DNA of 64,000 nt, taken from an uncultured Bacteroidales bacterium. GTDB taxonomy: Bacteria; Bacteroidota; Bacteroidia; Bacteroidales; F082. This document shows, one piece after another, positions 28,195-37,178 of the stretch. The notes under the pieces were generated by a model, which made no database searches, was not told the origin of the DNA, and worked only from the letters and a program-made list of their open reading frames with translations. Numbering within the stretch: position 1 is the stretch's first letter; each line of letters begins with the position of its first letter. The stretch lies in the NCBI GenBank assembly GCA_946405575.1, contig CAMJHP010000009.1, positions 1 to 64,000 of the forward strand, in the 5' to 3' direction. Position numbers and translations under genes: made by a program.

Positions 28195-30495
28195 TTATTC
28201 TTTAATAATTAGTTTCTCTATGTTCAACACTTTGCCCTCATTGTTGAGGCGCAGCACTGTGAAACAGCCTTTTGGCAAACCATTGGTAAGCAGACAAATA
28301 TGGTCGGTATGGCTAAAGCTGACACTCTCCAACTCCTTTCCATCGGAGCCCACAATGCGGATTTGTCCGTCAGTGGCTTCTCCCCAACTTATATTGATAA
28401 TGCCCTCAGCAGGATTGGGATACACTTGCATCCGCTGTTTAGGCATATAATGCTTTTCTTCACCCAAAGCCTCCTTGTCCCATGCTGCAAAAGTGTACTC
28501 TCCTGAAAGAAGGTTGTCCACAATAAGACGTCCGTGCTTCCATGTGCTTCCTGCAAAAACGGTGTACGCAATCTCATGCCAAGCCTCAGAGGCATCACGA
28601 CGATACAACAAAGTAGCAGAGTCATTTTCTGACTGGAGAATGTCTCCGTCAGAGGAAGTGCTGTAGTCAAACACACCTTTCACTTCGGCTTCACCGAAGT
28701 CATAGCGACTGATAGTCCAAAAGTGTTTTGATGACAAATTCAGATATGGAATCAACGGATCATCGTAAGGTCCGACCAAATGGTTCTCAACGGCAACAAA
28801 CACAGAATCAGTAAAATTAACGGCTTCCACCTTAAAGCTGCCAAAACTCTGCTGCGACGACGACGTTAGCATAAAGTTTTTCTGTGTCTTGCCATCCAAC
28901 CAGTTGTTGTCGAAGTCGTTGACCATACCGACAGGCTCGAAATCAAGCGTAATGGTCATATGATCAGACAAGCCATCCCAATCAACCCTTTCGGTCGCCA
29001 ATTGGAAATCGGGACCGATGAAAGTGATGTAATAGGCATTACCTTGCCCGATGTGGGTATCGCCGATATGCTGGTAACGCAGTTCAATGGTCACATCATA
29101 TAAGTCGCCGTCCTGCTCCACTGATTTGATGACGGCATAAAGGTGTGGCATACCGCTTGAATAGACATAGGTATCGAAGAATCCATGCATATCAATGCCC
29201 GAATACTGTGACAAGGCTTCGCATAGTTGTTCTGAAGTGGCTGTTTGATAAGCATATTGCTGGAAATACTGGCGCATAGCCGAGAGAAAATTCTCTCGCC
29301 CCATATAGTTCATCATCGTGTTAACGATTACGGCACCTCTGTCATAAATGGCCGTGCCATCGTATGTCATATTCAAAGGCATATTGTTGAGCGGAATCCA
29401 GTTATTTTCATTGTTGCACCAAGAGTTGATGCTGTTGACCATAGCCGAAATAGTGTTTTGGAAGTGTTCGTTGCCATAAATTCCCACCTCATAGAAAGCG
29501 CCCCAAAACTGCGCGAAGCCCTCATTGAGCCACATATCACCTGCATCGGCACAAGTTACCAAGTTGCCCGACCACATATGGGAAAGCTCATGGGCAATAT
29601 ATTCTTCACCAGTCGTCTGACCATCAATTATGCTCGCCGCTAAGGCGATGTTATCAGTATGTTCCATACAACCCTTGCCAGTGCTGACATAGCCAATACG
29701 GTTGAAAGGATAAGGGCCAAGATTCTCTTCAAAGAACGAAATGATTTCCTTGATATGGACAAAAGTTCCAGGCACATTGTTCATTTGATTAGGTTTGGCA
29801 TACACTGTTATCGGAATGTAGTGTTCGATGCCATCATATCCGTCTTCCCAAACCTCATAATTGCCCACGGCAAACGAGATATGGTAGGTGGCAATCTCCT
29901 GTGGAGTAATCCAATGCCAAGTGGATGTGCCATCTCCGTTATCCACTGTTGCCACCAACTCGCCGCCACAGATAGCCTTCTTGTCATTAGTAGTGGTGAC
30001 AAAGACATTGTATGTAGCCTTGTCGGTAAAGTTGTCAACACAGGGGAACCAGGTCTTACCCAAGTTGTGCGGTTGGCTGTCGAAGCCCACTCCTAAGTTG
30101 TATACATAGTCCGCTCCCCACCATTCCACTCCACCCCATGTCTCACTGAAGGTACTGCCGCCGTAGACGATGTCCAAGGTGGCAGAAGCTCCAATTGCCA
30201 TAGGCGAAGCCAAATTGATAAAGAGAAAGTCGCCATCTTGAGAGAAATTGGCAACCGAGGCACCAGTAGCCGTCACAGAAGTGACCACCAAGGATTTCAA
30301 TTCCAGGACAATTTGTTGCACATTAGCCGTAGCCGTAAAGTCGACAAAGGTCTCCCCTTGCAAGGTGTGGTTGGTAAAATTCAATTCGTTGACATGGATG
30401 GCATAGTGCGTCACATCAATGTTTTCGCCAGCGGTCTGGGCTTGGGCGAAAGGCCAAGTCAGCAGCAAAGCCAAAAATAAGGAAAGTCGTTTCAT
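28195..30495 (-). CDS. T9SS-sorted M1 family aminopeptidase
   Basis: A 766-residue secreted zinc metallopeptidase that removes N-terminal residues from peptides. Signal peptide KRLSLFLALLLTWPFAQAQ. The N-terminal beta domain (ITHYAIHVNEL-like) is followed by the catalytic domain. GCMEH at about 275-279 is the exopeptidase motif (GxMEN in most relatives, here with His). HELSH (302-306) and the downstream NEGFAQFW Glu325 bind zinc. The C-terminal ~85 residues are a type A T9SS sorting domain: MQVYPNPAEGIINIS, IVGSDGKELESV, GCFTVLRL, IEKLIIKE. It lies between two lipoprotein genes, 11 bp and 4 bp away. Surface peptide degradation is the likely role. Confidence 0.95.
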   Translation of the reverse strand: MKRLSLFLALLLTWPFAQAQTAGENIDVTHYAIHVNELNFTNHTLQGETFVDFTATANVQQIVLELKSLVVTSVTATGASVANFSQDGDFLFINLASPMAIGASATLDIVYGGSTFSETWGGVEWWGADYVYNLGVGFDSQPHNLGKTWFPCVDNFTDKATYNVFVTTTNDKKAICGGELVATVDNGDGTSTWHWITPQEIATYHISFAVGNYEVWEDGYDGIEHYIPITVYAKPNQMNNVPGTFVHIKEIISFFEENLGPYPFNRIGYVSTGKGCMEHTDNIALAASIIDGQTTGEEYIAHELSHMWSGNLVTCADAGDMWLNEGFAQFWGAFYEVGIYGNEHFQNTISAMVNSINSWCNNENNWIPLNNMPLNMTYDGTAIYDRGAVIVNTMMNYMGRENFLSAMRQYFQQYAYQTATSEQLCEALSQYSGIDMHGFFDTYVYSSGMPHLYAVIKSVEQDGDLYDVTIELRYQHIGDTHIGQGNAYYITFIGPDFQLATERVDWDGLSDHMTITLDFEPVGMVNDFDNNWLDGKTQKNFMLTSSSQQSFGSFKVEAVNFTDSVFVAVENHLVGPYDDPLIPYLNLSSKHFWTISRYDFGEAEVKGVFDYSTSSDGDILQSENDSATLLYRRDASEAWHEIAYTVFAGSTWKHGRLIVDNLLSGEYTFAAWDKEALGEEKHYMPKQRMQVYPNPAEGIINISWGEATDGQIRIVGSDGKELESVSFSHTDHICLLTNGLPKGCFTVLRLNNEGKVLNIEKLIIKE

Positions 30496-30506
30496 ATCGT
30501 AAGTGT

Positions 30507-31055
30507 TTATTGTTTCAGCATAGGATTGGTAAATATGGGATCCGTTTGTATCACATTGCTTTCATGCAAAGCACGGTCGAGGATACGGATTTCGAACTTG
30601 ATGGTATCGTTGGGCGAAAAAGGATTCTGCACAGGCAAGGTGTAATCCATAGTACCAGAGATGGCCTTCGGCTCTTCAATATCACGGAGACGCTTGAAGC
30701 GCGCATTGAATGTAATTGTATCGTAGCTCTGAGTCTGCACATTCCAACTGAGCAACGGAGTTTTTATGAATTCGCCGTTGACGCATTTCAAATAATCAAT
30801 CATCATATTATAATAATGTGCGTCACGAAAACCGAAAGGTGGCAAGGTGTCGGCATCGTCAAGGCCAAGGTCGCCATCACCATCAGTATAGGAAAACGAG
30901 ATGACACCCTCGCCGCTGAAGGTGCTGTCAGCGTTGAACAGATAAGTGAACCCTTCATAGGCAATCTTCGGCTCAATAGGGTATTCCACTGGCTTTTGGC
31001 AAGAAAGCGCCGCCAAAGCCAAGAAAAGCGACCCGATGAGATGATGAATTTTCAT
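30507..31055 (-). CDS. Lipoprotein with an Asp-rich YTDGDGDLGL loop
   Basis: A 182-residue lipoprotein, first gene of the operon running to 26454. Signal peptide MKIHHLIGSLFLALAALSC with the lipobox cysteine. The mature protein has ISFSYTDGDGDLGLDD, a stretch common to a Bacteroidota lipoprotein family of unknown role, which looks like a calcium-binding loop. It ends PIFTNPMLKQ. The next gene (M1 peptidase) starts 11 bp downstream. A minus-strand TACTTTTA box lies just upstream of the ATG, at about 31073-31081, but the -33 element is poor. Confidence 0.8.
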   Translation of the reverse strand: MKIHHLIGSLFLALAALSCQKPVEYPIEPKIAYEGFTYLFNADSTFSGEGVISFSYTDGDGDLGLDDADTLPPFGFRDAHYYNMMIDYLKCVNGEFIKTPLLSWNVQTQSYDTITFNARFKRLRDIEEPKAISGTMDYTLPVQNPFSPNDTIKFEIRILDRALHESNVIQTDPIFTNPMLKQ

Positions 31056-31191
31056 CGCTGTTATTTTAGGCTGTAAAAGTACAAATTTTTGACAAATTAG
31101 TCACCATATTATTTGATTTGATTTTTCTTTGATTTTCAACCCGTTAACCAAAACCGTTCAAAAAAATATCGTGGAAAAGTGTGGAAAAGTG

Positions 31192-31220
31192 TTGACATAT
31201 TCACAAAAGTTGTATCTTTG
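31192..31220 (+). promoter_or_regulatory. Promoter of the zeta-kinase gene pair
   Basis: TTG (31192-31194, within TTGAC) and TATCTTTG (31213-31220) are 18 bp apart, a good Bacteroidota promoter. The predicted start is near 31227, 14 bases before the ATG at 31241. Confidence 0.65.
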
Positions 31221-31240
31221 CCGCCAGTTTGGCACGGATT

Positions 31241-31867
31241 ATGCCAACTGAAAACGAGCAGAATTTTTATTTGATGCCGAATTTATATATCATATCAGGC
31301 TGTAACGGAGCGGGAAAGACGACCGCATCTCTGACGGTTTTGCCAGAGACTTTGCAATGCAAGGAGTTCGTCAACTGCGATGAAATCGCCAAGGGTCTCT
31401 CACCGCTCAACCCCGACGGTGCCAAGGTCGCCGCAGGTCGCCTGATGTTGTCGCGCATCAAAACCCTCATCGCTGACAAAGCCGACTTTGCCATCGAGAC
31501 CACCTTGGCCGCCAAATCCTATCATGCCCTCATCAAAAAAGCACGCGAAGAAGGCTACAAAGCCAGTTTGGTTTACTTCTGGCTGCAAAGCCCCGACTTG
31601 GCCATCAAGCGCGTGGCTGAGCGCGTGAAGCACGGCGGTCATCATGTGGACGACAGCATCATCCGCAGGCGTTACAAAGCGGGCATCAAGAACCTTTTCC
31701 ATCTCTACTGCCCTGTCGTTGACTACTTTCTGTTCATCGACAACAGTGTCATGCCCTCCGAAATCATCGCCGAAGGAAACATCAAATCCATTAAGTTTTA
31801 CAACGAAGAAAAATTCAAAAAGATCAGACAATATGACAACAGTAACAGTGAATGCCAAGAAGAATGA
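31241..31867 (+). CDS. Zeta-toxin-like P-loop kinase (COG4185-type)
   Basis: A ~208-residue P-loop protein of the zeta toxin / predicted-ATPase group. The conserved core starts MPNLYIISGCNGAGKTTAS (Walker A). It is followed by FVNCDEIAKGLSPLNPDGAK, the NADxIA-like region that holds the catalytic Asp in zeta toxins. DFAIETTLAAKSYHALIKKA and RVAERVKHGGHHVDDSIIRR resemble the substrate-binding and lid regions. True zeta toxins phosphorylate UDP-sugars; whether this one is toxic cannot be told from sequence. I chose the ATG at 31241; a TTG at 31229 and an ATG at 31274 are alternatives. The next gene overlaps its last 35 bases, a layout typical of toxin-antitoxin pairs but with the small gene second. 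Confidence 0.85.
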   Translation: MPTENEQNFYLMPNLYIISGCNGAGKTTASLTVLPETLQCKEFVNCDEIAKGLSPLNPDGAKVAAGRLMLSRIKTLIADKADFAIETTLAAKSYHALIKKAREEGYKASLVYFWLQSPDLAIKRVAERVKHGGHHVDDSIIRRRYKAGIKNLFHLYCPVVDYFLFIDNSVMPSEIIAEGNIKSIKFYNEEKFKKIRQYDNSNSECQEE

Positions 31868-32033
31868 AGTTTCGTCCTTCACCAAGAAATTGATGAGCGG
31901 CCTCGACCTCTCAATGCAAAGGCTGATAGCTATGCGTTGCCGCCACAACGGTTCCTTCTACCTCTGCGATGCCGATGGCAACATCTACACCGTGAAAGCT
32001 AAGGAAGTTAAGGCTATGATGGAACAGGAATAA
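31833..32033 (+). CDS. 66-residue partner of the zeta-like kinase
   Basis: A small gene starting at ATG 31833 inside the kinase gene and overlapping its 3' end by 35 bp in another frame. The product starts MTTVTVNAKKNEVSSFTKKL, then RLIAMRCRHNGSFYLCDADG, and ends in KEVKAMMEQE. The first ~20 residues look like an antitoxin-type N-terminal helix; the rest could be a small beta fold. No family recognised. Translational coupling to the kinase and the terminator just downstream make a two-gene unit, so an antitoxin role is a reasonable hypothesis. Confidence 0.7.
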   Translation: MTTVTVNAKKNEVSSFTKKLMSGLDLSMQRLIAMRCRHNGSFYLCDADGNIYTVKAKEVKAMMEQE

Positions 32034-32060
32034 ATTCCAACTGACACATAAAAAACAAAC

Positions 32061-32097
32061 CACGTTTTGCAGTGATGCTGCAAAGCGTGTTTTTTTT
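32061..32097 (+). terminator. Intrinsic terminator after the kinase gene pair
   Basis: A 12-bp stem (CACGTTTTGCAG / CTGCAAAGCGTG, one G-T wobble) with a TGATG loop, followed by eight T residues. Downstream, TACCTTTG at 32202-32209 is a likely -7 box for the fucosidase gene. Confidence 0.9.
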
Positions 32098-32229
32098 ATG
32101 GAATTTTATCTCAACTCGTTTCGGTACGATTCTATCTCCTCGGCGGTCACTTTCACTATTCAAATCAACAAATAAAACTGCCAGATTGGCCGTTTTTTTT
32201 CTACCTTTGCACGATAAAACTGATTGACC

Positions 32230-33636
32230 ATGAAAAAGTGCTTTTTCTCCATGCTGTTATGCCTTGTTTGTATGACCGCCCTCGCCCAAACCGACGACCA
32301 GCTCCCCGAAACCGACCCCGTCATCACCAACCGCATCAACCAATGGCAAGACCTGAAATTTGGCTTCATGATGCACTGGGGCATCTATGCCCAATGGGAA
32401 GTGGTGGAGTCGTGGTCCATCTGCAACGAGCCTTGGATCAACAGAAATGGCGCAGATTATTACCAATACAAAACTGATTATCAAAACCTTAATAAAACCT
32501 TCAACCCGCAACACTTCGACCCCACAAAATGGGCTGAGGCCGCCCAAAACGCGGGCATGAAGTATGTCGTCTTCACCACTAAACACCACGACGGCTTCTG
32601 TATGTTCGACACCAAGGAGACCTCCTACTCCACCGTCGACCCAAGTTGTCCGTTCTCCAAAAATTCCAAAGCCGACATCACGGGCGAGGTGGTGAAAGCC
32701 TTCCGCGACAAAGGCTTTTGGACCGGACTCTACTTCTCCAAACCCGACTGGCATTGCGACGACTACTGGGCGCACGAATGGGCCACGCCCGACCGCAACG
32801 TCAACTACGACCCTACCGTCATGCCTGAGCGTTTTGAGAAATACAAACAATTCACCCACAAGCAGATACGCGAACTTACCCACAACTACGGCGACATCGA
32901 CATCTTGTGGTTAGACGGCGGTTGGGTGCGTCCCGAATGGAGCGTGAACGAAGAAACGCGCCCGTGGCTTGGCTGCCAAGGCTATATCCAAGATATTAAT
33001 ATGGAGGAAGTGGCCAGTATCGCCCGCGAGAACAACCCCGACCTCATCATCGTCGACCGCTCGGTAGGTGGCAAATACGAAAACTACCAAACTCCCGAGC
33101 AGCAAGTCCCCGACTCGCTCCTGCCCTATCCTTGGGAGACCTGCATGTCGATGGGCAACTCGTGGTCGTATGTCTCCACCGACACCTACAAAAGCACCAA
33201 TAAACTCATCCACCTGCTCTGCGACATCGTGGCCAAAGGCGGCAATTTCCTCCTCAACGTGGGTCCTGATGCCGATGGCAACTTGCCCGACACAGCCCTG
33301 CTCCGTATGATGGAAATCGGCGAGTGGATGCAGGTGAACGGCGAAGCTATCTATGGCACACGTCCCATCTATCCATTCACCTACGGCAAGTTCCGCTTCA
33401 CACAAAAGGATAACAAAGTTTATGGCATCTTCCTTTTGGACGAACAAGAAAATCCTGTTCCCGACACTTATTGGTTTGAGGCCAATGACATCAAGCTGAA
33501 GACAGGAAAAATCAAAGTATTAGGCAGCAAAAAGAAAGCTTCCCTTTGCAGAGAGGCTGATGGTCGCTACCGCATCGACTTCCCGAACAGTTTCGAGATG
33601 CCGCACGCGGTGGTGTTTGAGATGCAAGCAAAATAA
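32230..33636 (+). CDS. GH29 alpha-L-fucosidase
   Basis: A 468-residue secreted glycoside hydrolase that releases alpha-linked L-fucose from host or dietary glycans. Signal peptide MKKCFFSMLLCLVCMTALAQ. GH29 marks: LKFGFMMHWGIYAQWEVVES near 43-62, FTTKHHDGFCMFDTK near 115-129 and DILWLDGGWV with the catalytic nucleophile Asp229. GGNFLLNVGPDADGNLP is the conserved end of the TIM barrel, followed by a short beta-sandwich. The ATG at 32230 gives a proper signal peptide; the TTG at 32224 is less likely. No T9SS tail, so probably periplasmic. An AraC regulator follows on the same strand, but 278 bp away. Confidence 0.96.
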   Translation: MKKCFFSMLLCLVCMTALAQTDDQLPETDPVITNRINQWQDLKFGFMMHWGIYAQWEVVESWSICNEPWINRNGADYYQYKTDYQNLNKTFNPQHFDPTKWAEAAQNAGMKYVVFTTKHHDGFCMFDTKETSYSTVDPSCPFSKNSKADITGEVVKAFRDKGFWTGLYFSKPDWHCDDYWAHEWATPDRNVNYDPTVMPERFEKYKQFTHKQIRELTHNYGDIDILWLDGGWVRPEWSVNEETRPWLGCQGYIQDINMEEVASIARENNPDLIIVDRSVGGKYENYQTPEQQVPDSLLPYPWETCMSMGNSWSYVSTDTYKSTNKLIHLLCDIVAKGGNFLLNVGPDADGNLPDTALLRMMEIGEWMQVNGEAIYGTRPIYPFTYGKFRFTQKDNKVYGIFLLDEQENPVPDTYWFEANDIKLKTGKIKVLGSKKKASLCREADGRYRIDFPNSFEMPHAVVFEMQAK

Positions 33637-33914
33637 AAACGGCACCATCTCACTTTAAATGAAATAAAATGAAGTACAATCAAAAAGTACTCCCCTGACT
33701 ATTACACTTTTGTCGCCAAACAAAGATAAGCCAGTAAATGGACACTAACTAGTGATAATGATGCCGTTGTGCTCTTTTCATCTTGGTCACAAAAGTAGAG
33801 CTATTCCAACACAAATCAAGTAACGATTAGAACGAAATAATTGTCATTTGGTCGGATTTTTTCGATTTTTGTTCAAATAACACATATTTTTGTAGCCAAA
33901 ATGACCGAAATAAA
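33637..33914. other. Intergenic region upstream of the AraC gene
   Basis: No gene over 15 codons that I can support. TATTTTTG at 33885-33892 fits a plus-strand -7 box for the AraC gene. On the minus strand TACTTTTG (33797-33790) with TTG 19 bp upstream is another promoter-like sequence, followed by an 10-codon frame (33781-33749) rich in His. A short inverted repeat AGTAC/GTACT lies near 33669-33692. Confidence 0.4.
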
Positions 33915-34769
33915 ATGAATGTGCAGCCACACGCTTTGGAGGGAATAAGAGACCAGATAAAAAAACACGGTCTAGTGATATTCGATAACATCAACCGGGT
34001 GCCTATTTACGAGAAAGCCTACGCATCGCCATTTTTCGTGCTTTGGCTAACTCATCGGGGATGCCTGAAAAACCTTTTTGACAAGCAACAAAAGGAATTC
34101 CTTCAACACGACTTTGTCGTGATTCCTCCTGGTCACGTAATGGAAATTCAAGAGACGAGCGACGATTATTTGGTTTCTTTGCTCGTCATCTCACCTAGTT
34201 ATCTCCAAAACCTGAAGCATATCTATCCTGTCTATTTCGAGCATGTCGAATATCGATATAATTCTGTTTTTCATCTGAGTGATGAGCAATACGAAGGCAT
34301 AAAAGGGCATTTTATGATGCTCCAAGCCATAAGTCAGTTGAGCCATCCTGAGCGTGACGAATTATTGATCAAGCAAATGGAGATAGGAACACATTTGATG
34401 GAAATATACCTACAAGAAAACGGCTTAACGGCACCAGAACTCACCCCTGCCCAACAATTGGTTAACCGCTTTAAAAACAGCTTTGTCAACCATTTCCAAG
34501 AATGTCGTGAGGTGCAGTATTATGCCCATCTTCTTTGTTTGTCGCCCAAGTACTTTGGCAGCATCATAAAGAAACAAACCGGCATTAGCGCCAATGAATG
34601 GATTACGGGTTATGTCATCGTCCAAGCCAAGTCGCTGCTTCGCCACAGTAAAAATCTCAACATCCAGCAAATCAGCCAGCAGCTTGGCTTTTCCGACCCA
34701 GCTGCATTCACCCGCTTTTTTAAAACGAATACCGGGATGAGGCCTAAAGAATATAGAGAACAAGTTTGA
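33915..34769 (+). CDS. AraC-family transcriptional regulator
   Basis: A 284-residue regulator. The N-terminal ~165 residues form a cupin-like ligand or dimerisation domain (QHDFVVIPPGHVMEI). The C-terminal ~100 residues are the AraC double helix-turn-helix: YYAHLLCLSPKYFGSIIKKQ (first HTH) and QQISQQLGFSDPAAFTRFFK, then GMRPKEYREQ (second HTH). It is encoded just downstream of the GH29 fucosidase gene. Control of that gene or of unrelated targets cannot be distinguished from sequence. The ATG chosen is the only good one near the -7 box at 33885. Confidence 0.93.
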   Translation: MNVQPHALEGIRDQIKKHGLVIFDNINRVPIYEKAYASPFFVLWLTHRGCLKNLFDKQQKEFLQHDFVVIPPGHVMEIQETSDDYLVSLLVISPSYLQNLKHIYPVYFEHVEYRYNSVFHLSDEQYEGIKGHFMMLQAISQLSHPERDELLIKQMEIGTHLMEIYLQENGLTAPELTPAQQLVNRFKNSFVNHFQECREVQYYAHLLCLSPKYFGSIIKKQTGISANEWITGYVIVQAKSLLRHSKNLNIQQISQQLGFSDPAAFTRFFKTNTGMRPKEYREQV

Positions 34770-34799
34770 ATAAAACCATACTCGAATCATCTTTTTTGT

Positions 34800-34807
34800 T
34801 ATTTTTG
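34800..34807 (+). promoter_or_regulatory. -7 box upstream of ettA
   Basis: TATTTTTG fits TAnnTTTG, 40 bp before the ATG. No clear -33 element at the expected distance. Confidence 0.4.
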
Positions 34808-34846
34808 CGGTTTACAATTATCTTAGCTAATTAACACATCAACAAT

Positions 34847-36523
34847 ATGGCACAACCCGACGACAAAAAAATCATCTTCTCAATGGTAGGTGTGAGCAAA
34901 ATCATCCCACCTTCAAGACAAATCCTGAAAGACATCTACCTCTCCTTCTTCTATGGCGCAAAAATCGGCATCATTGGTTTGAATGGTGCCGGCAAGTCAA
35001 CCTTGCTGCGTATCATCGCGGGCAAGGAGAAATCCTACAATGGCGAAGTGGTCTTCTCGCCCGGCTACTCGGTCGGTATGCTCGACCAAGAGCCGCAACT
35101 CGACGACAACAAGACCGTCCGCCAAGTGGTGGAAGAAGGTGTACAAGAGATTGTCGACATCCTCAAAGAATATGAGGAAATCAATAACAAGTTCGCTGAA
35201 CCCGACGCTGACTACGACAAACTGATTGCCCGTCAAGGCGAACTCACCGAACTCATTGAGCAACACGACGCTTGGGAACTTGACAGCAAACTGGAACGCG
35301 CTATGGATGCCCTCAACTGTCCCGATGGCGACACACCCGTGAAGAATCTTTCGGGAGGTGAGCGCCGCCGTGTGGCTTTATGCAGATTGTTGTTGCAAGA
35401 GCCCGACATTCTGCTCCTTGACGAGCCCACCAACCACCTTGATGCCGAGAGCATCCAATGGTTAGAAAGTCACTTGCAGCAATACAAGGGCACCGTCATC
35501 GCCGTCACCCACGACCGTTACTTCCTCGACCATGTGGCCGGCTGGATCCTCGAACTCGACCGTGGCGAAGGCATCCCGTGGAAGGGCAACTACTCCTCGT
35601 GGCTCGACCAAAAGACCGCCCGCCTCGCTATGGAAGAAAAGACCGAGAGCAAGCGTCGCAAGACCCTAGAACGCGAATTGGAGTGGGTGCGTATGGCTCC
35701 AAAAGCTCGTCACGCCAAGGGCAAGGCACGTTTGGAGTCGTATGAAAAGATGCTCAACGAGGACGTGAAGGAAAAAGAAGAGAAACTCGAAATCTATATC
35801 CCCAACGGCGACCGCTTAGGCACAAAAGTCATCGAAGCACACAACGTCACCAAGGCATATGGAGACAAACTCTTGTTTGAGAACCTGAACTTCAGTCTGC
35901 CACAAGGCGGCATCGTGGGTGTCATCGGACCGAATGGTGCTGGCAAAACCACATTGTTCCGCCTCATCATGGGCTTGGAAAAACCCGATTCAGGCACCTT
36001 CGAGGTTGGCGAGACAGTGAAAATCGGTTATGTCGACCAACAGCACGCTGACATCGACCCGGAGAAGACCGTTTGGGAAGTCATCAGTGGCGGCAACGAA
36101 CTGATTCAGCTGGGTAAGCGCAGTATGAACTCGCGTGCCTACGTCTCGCGCTTCAACTTCGGCGGCAACGACCAGCAAAAGAAGGCCGGTGTGCTGTCAG
36201 GCGGTGAACGCAACCGTATGCATCTCGCCTTGACCCTGAAACAAGAAGCCAACGTACTACTCTTGGACGAGCCAACTAACGACATTGACGTCAATACTTT
36301 ACGCGCCTTGGAGGAAGGCTTGGAGAACTTCGCCGGCTGCGCCGTCATCATCAGCCATGACCGTTGGTTCCTCGACCGTGTAGCCACCCACATCCTCGCT
36401 TTCGAGGGCAACTCACAAGTATATTTCTTCGAGGGCAGTTACTCCGAATATGAGGAAAACAAGATGAAGCGCTTGGGCAACGTGGAACCTAAACGGTTTA
36501 GGTATAAAAAACTAAAGGAATAA
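34847..36523 (+). CDS. ettA: Energy-dependent translational throttle protein EttA (ABC-F)
   Basis: A 558-residue ABC-F protein with two ATPase cassettes and no membrane domain. EttA binds the ribosomal E site and gates the first steps of elongation according to energy charge. Cassette 1: Walker A GLNGAGKSTLL, signature LSGGERRRVAL, Walker B DILLLDEPTNHLD. The linker that contacts P-site tRNA includes RRKTLERELEWVRMAPKARH, the EttA-type signature. Cassette 2: GPNGAGKTTLF, LSGGERNRMHLALTL, LLLDEPTNDIDVNTLRALEE. It begins KKIIFSMVGVSKIIPPSRQI, the usual EttA N-terminus. Length matches the family (about 555). Confidence 0.97.
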   Translation: MAQPDDKKIIFSMVGVSKIIPPSRQILKDIYLSFFYGAKIGIIGLNGAGKSTLLRIIAGKEKSYNGEVVFSPGYSVGMLDQEPQLDDNKTVRQVVEEGVQEIVDILKEYEEINNKFAEPDADYDKLIARQGELTELIEQHDAWELDSKLERAMDALNCPDGDTPVKNLSGGERRRVALCRLLLQEPDILLLDEPTNHLDAESIQWLESHLQQYKGTVIAVTHDRYFLDHVAGWILELDRGEGIPWKGNYSSWLDQKTARLAMEEKTESKRRKTLERELEWVRMAPKARHAKGKARLESYEKMLNEDVKEKEEKLEIYIPNGDRLGTKVIEAHNVTKAYGDKLLFENLNFSLPQGGIVGVIGPNGAGKTTLFRLIMGLEKPDSGTFEVGETVKIGYVDQQHADIDPEKTVWEVISGGNELIQLGKRSMNSRAYVSRFNFGGNDQQKKAGVLSGGERNRMHLALTLKQEANVLLLDEPTNDIDVNTLRALEEGLENFAGCAVIISHDRWFLDRVATHILAFEGNSQVYFFEGSYSEYEENKMKRLGNVEPKRFRYKKLKE

Positions 36524-36602
36524 TAAATGAGCCTCACAACTTTATTATTACCTATGCTTGCATCATCAAACTAAAGTCAAATACATTAAATCATTCATTA
36601 TT

Positions 36603-37046
36603 ATGAAAGTAACAAAATTAATCCTGTGCTTTGTGGCTATGGCCACGATACTCTTTGCCGGTTGCTCAAAAGACGACAACGGCGCTAACAACAACGGTGA
36701 TAACAATGGAAGTTCTACCAACAGTACTTTGAAAGGTACCACTTGGCAACTTGACAATCCTCATGACGAAGCCTTCGCCAACGTCGGCGACTACCATGTA
36801 ATTTACACGGTTGCTTTCGGTCAAAACAATGAGGTCACCTTCACGCGCGAAATCAGTTGCGAAGAAATTGATTATTATCTAAAACCCGTCATGACCGGCA
36901 CCTACACTTACGGCAACGATGGCAAAGGCGTAGCTTTAATGTACAATGAAGGCGAAACCACCGAATACCGTATAACATTCACTGTTTCTGGTGATACGTT
37001 AGTATGGAACTTCAACCTGCGCGACATAACACTTCACAAACAATAA
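36603..37046 (+). CDS. Lipoprotein with a lipocalin-like domain
   Basis: A 147-residue lipoprotein. Signal peptide MKVTKLILCFVAMATILFAG with lipobox FAGC. An Asn/Gly/Ser-rich linker (GANNNGDNNGSSTNS) follows, then a small beta-barrel domain beginning LKGTTWQLDNPHD, reminiscent of lipocalin-like or META-like Bacteroidota lipoproteins. The ATG at 36603 is used; an in-frame ATG at 36558 would add 15 residues of no signal-peptide character. Function unknown. A terminator follows. Confidence 0.82.
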   Translation: MKVTKLILCFVAMATILFAGCSKDDNGANNNGDNNGSSTNSTLKGTTWQLDNPHDEAFANVGDYHVIYTVAFGQNNEVTFTREISCEEIDYYLKPVMTGTYTYGNDGKGVALMYNEGETTEYRITFTVSGDTLVWNFNLRDITLHKQ

Positions 37047-37068
37047 ACTATTAATCCAATCCAAGACC

Positions 37069-37106
37069 ACGGGGCTTTGATTTTGTTTCAATGCCCCGTT
37101 ATTTTT
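37069..37106 (+). terminator. Intrinsic terminator after the lipoprotein gene
   Basis: Stem ACGGGGC / GCCCCGT (37069-37075 with 37093-37099) with an inner TTGA/TCAA pair, followed by TATTTTTCT. Confidence 0.75.
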
Positions 37107-37137
37107 CTCGTTTCAATGCACCTATTAGAAAAGAGAG

Positions 37138-37145
37138 TATCTTTG
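37138..37145 (+). promoter_or_regulatory. -7 box of the C10 peptidase gene
   Basis: TATCTTTG, 33 bp before the ATG, with no clear TTG at -33. Confidence 0.45.
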
Positions 37146-37178
37146 CACCTTCGAAATCAATCATAAAATTCTCGCAAT

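Noticed and set aside
31644-31832. Upstream extension of the 66-residue gene in the same frame
   Set aside because: The 63 codons before ATG 31833 read through the kinase gene in another frame with low-complexity Ser/Thr sequence; the ATG at 31833 gives a sensible small protein.
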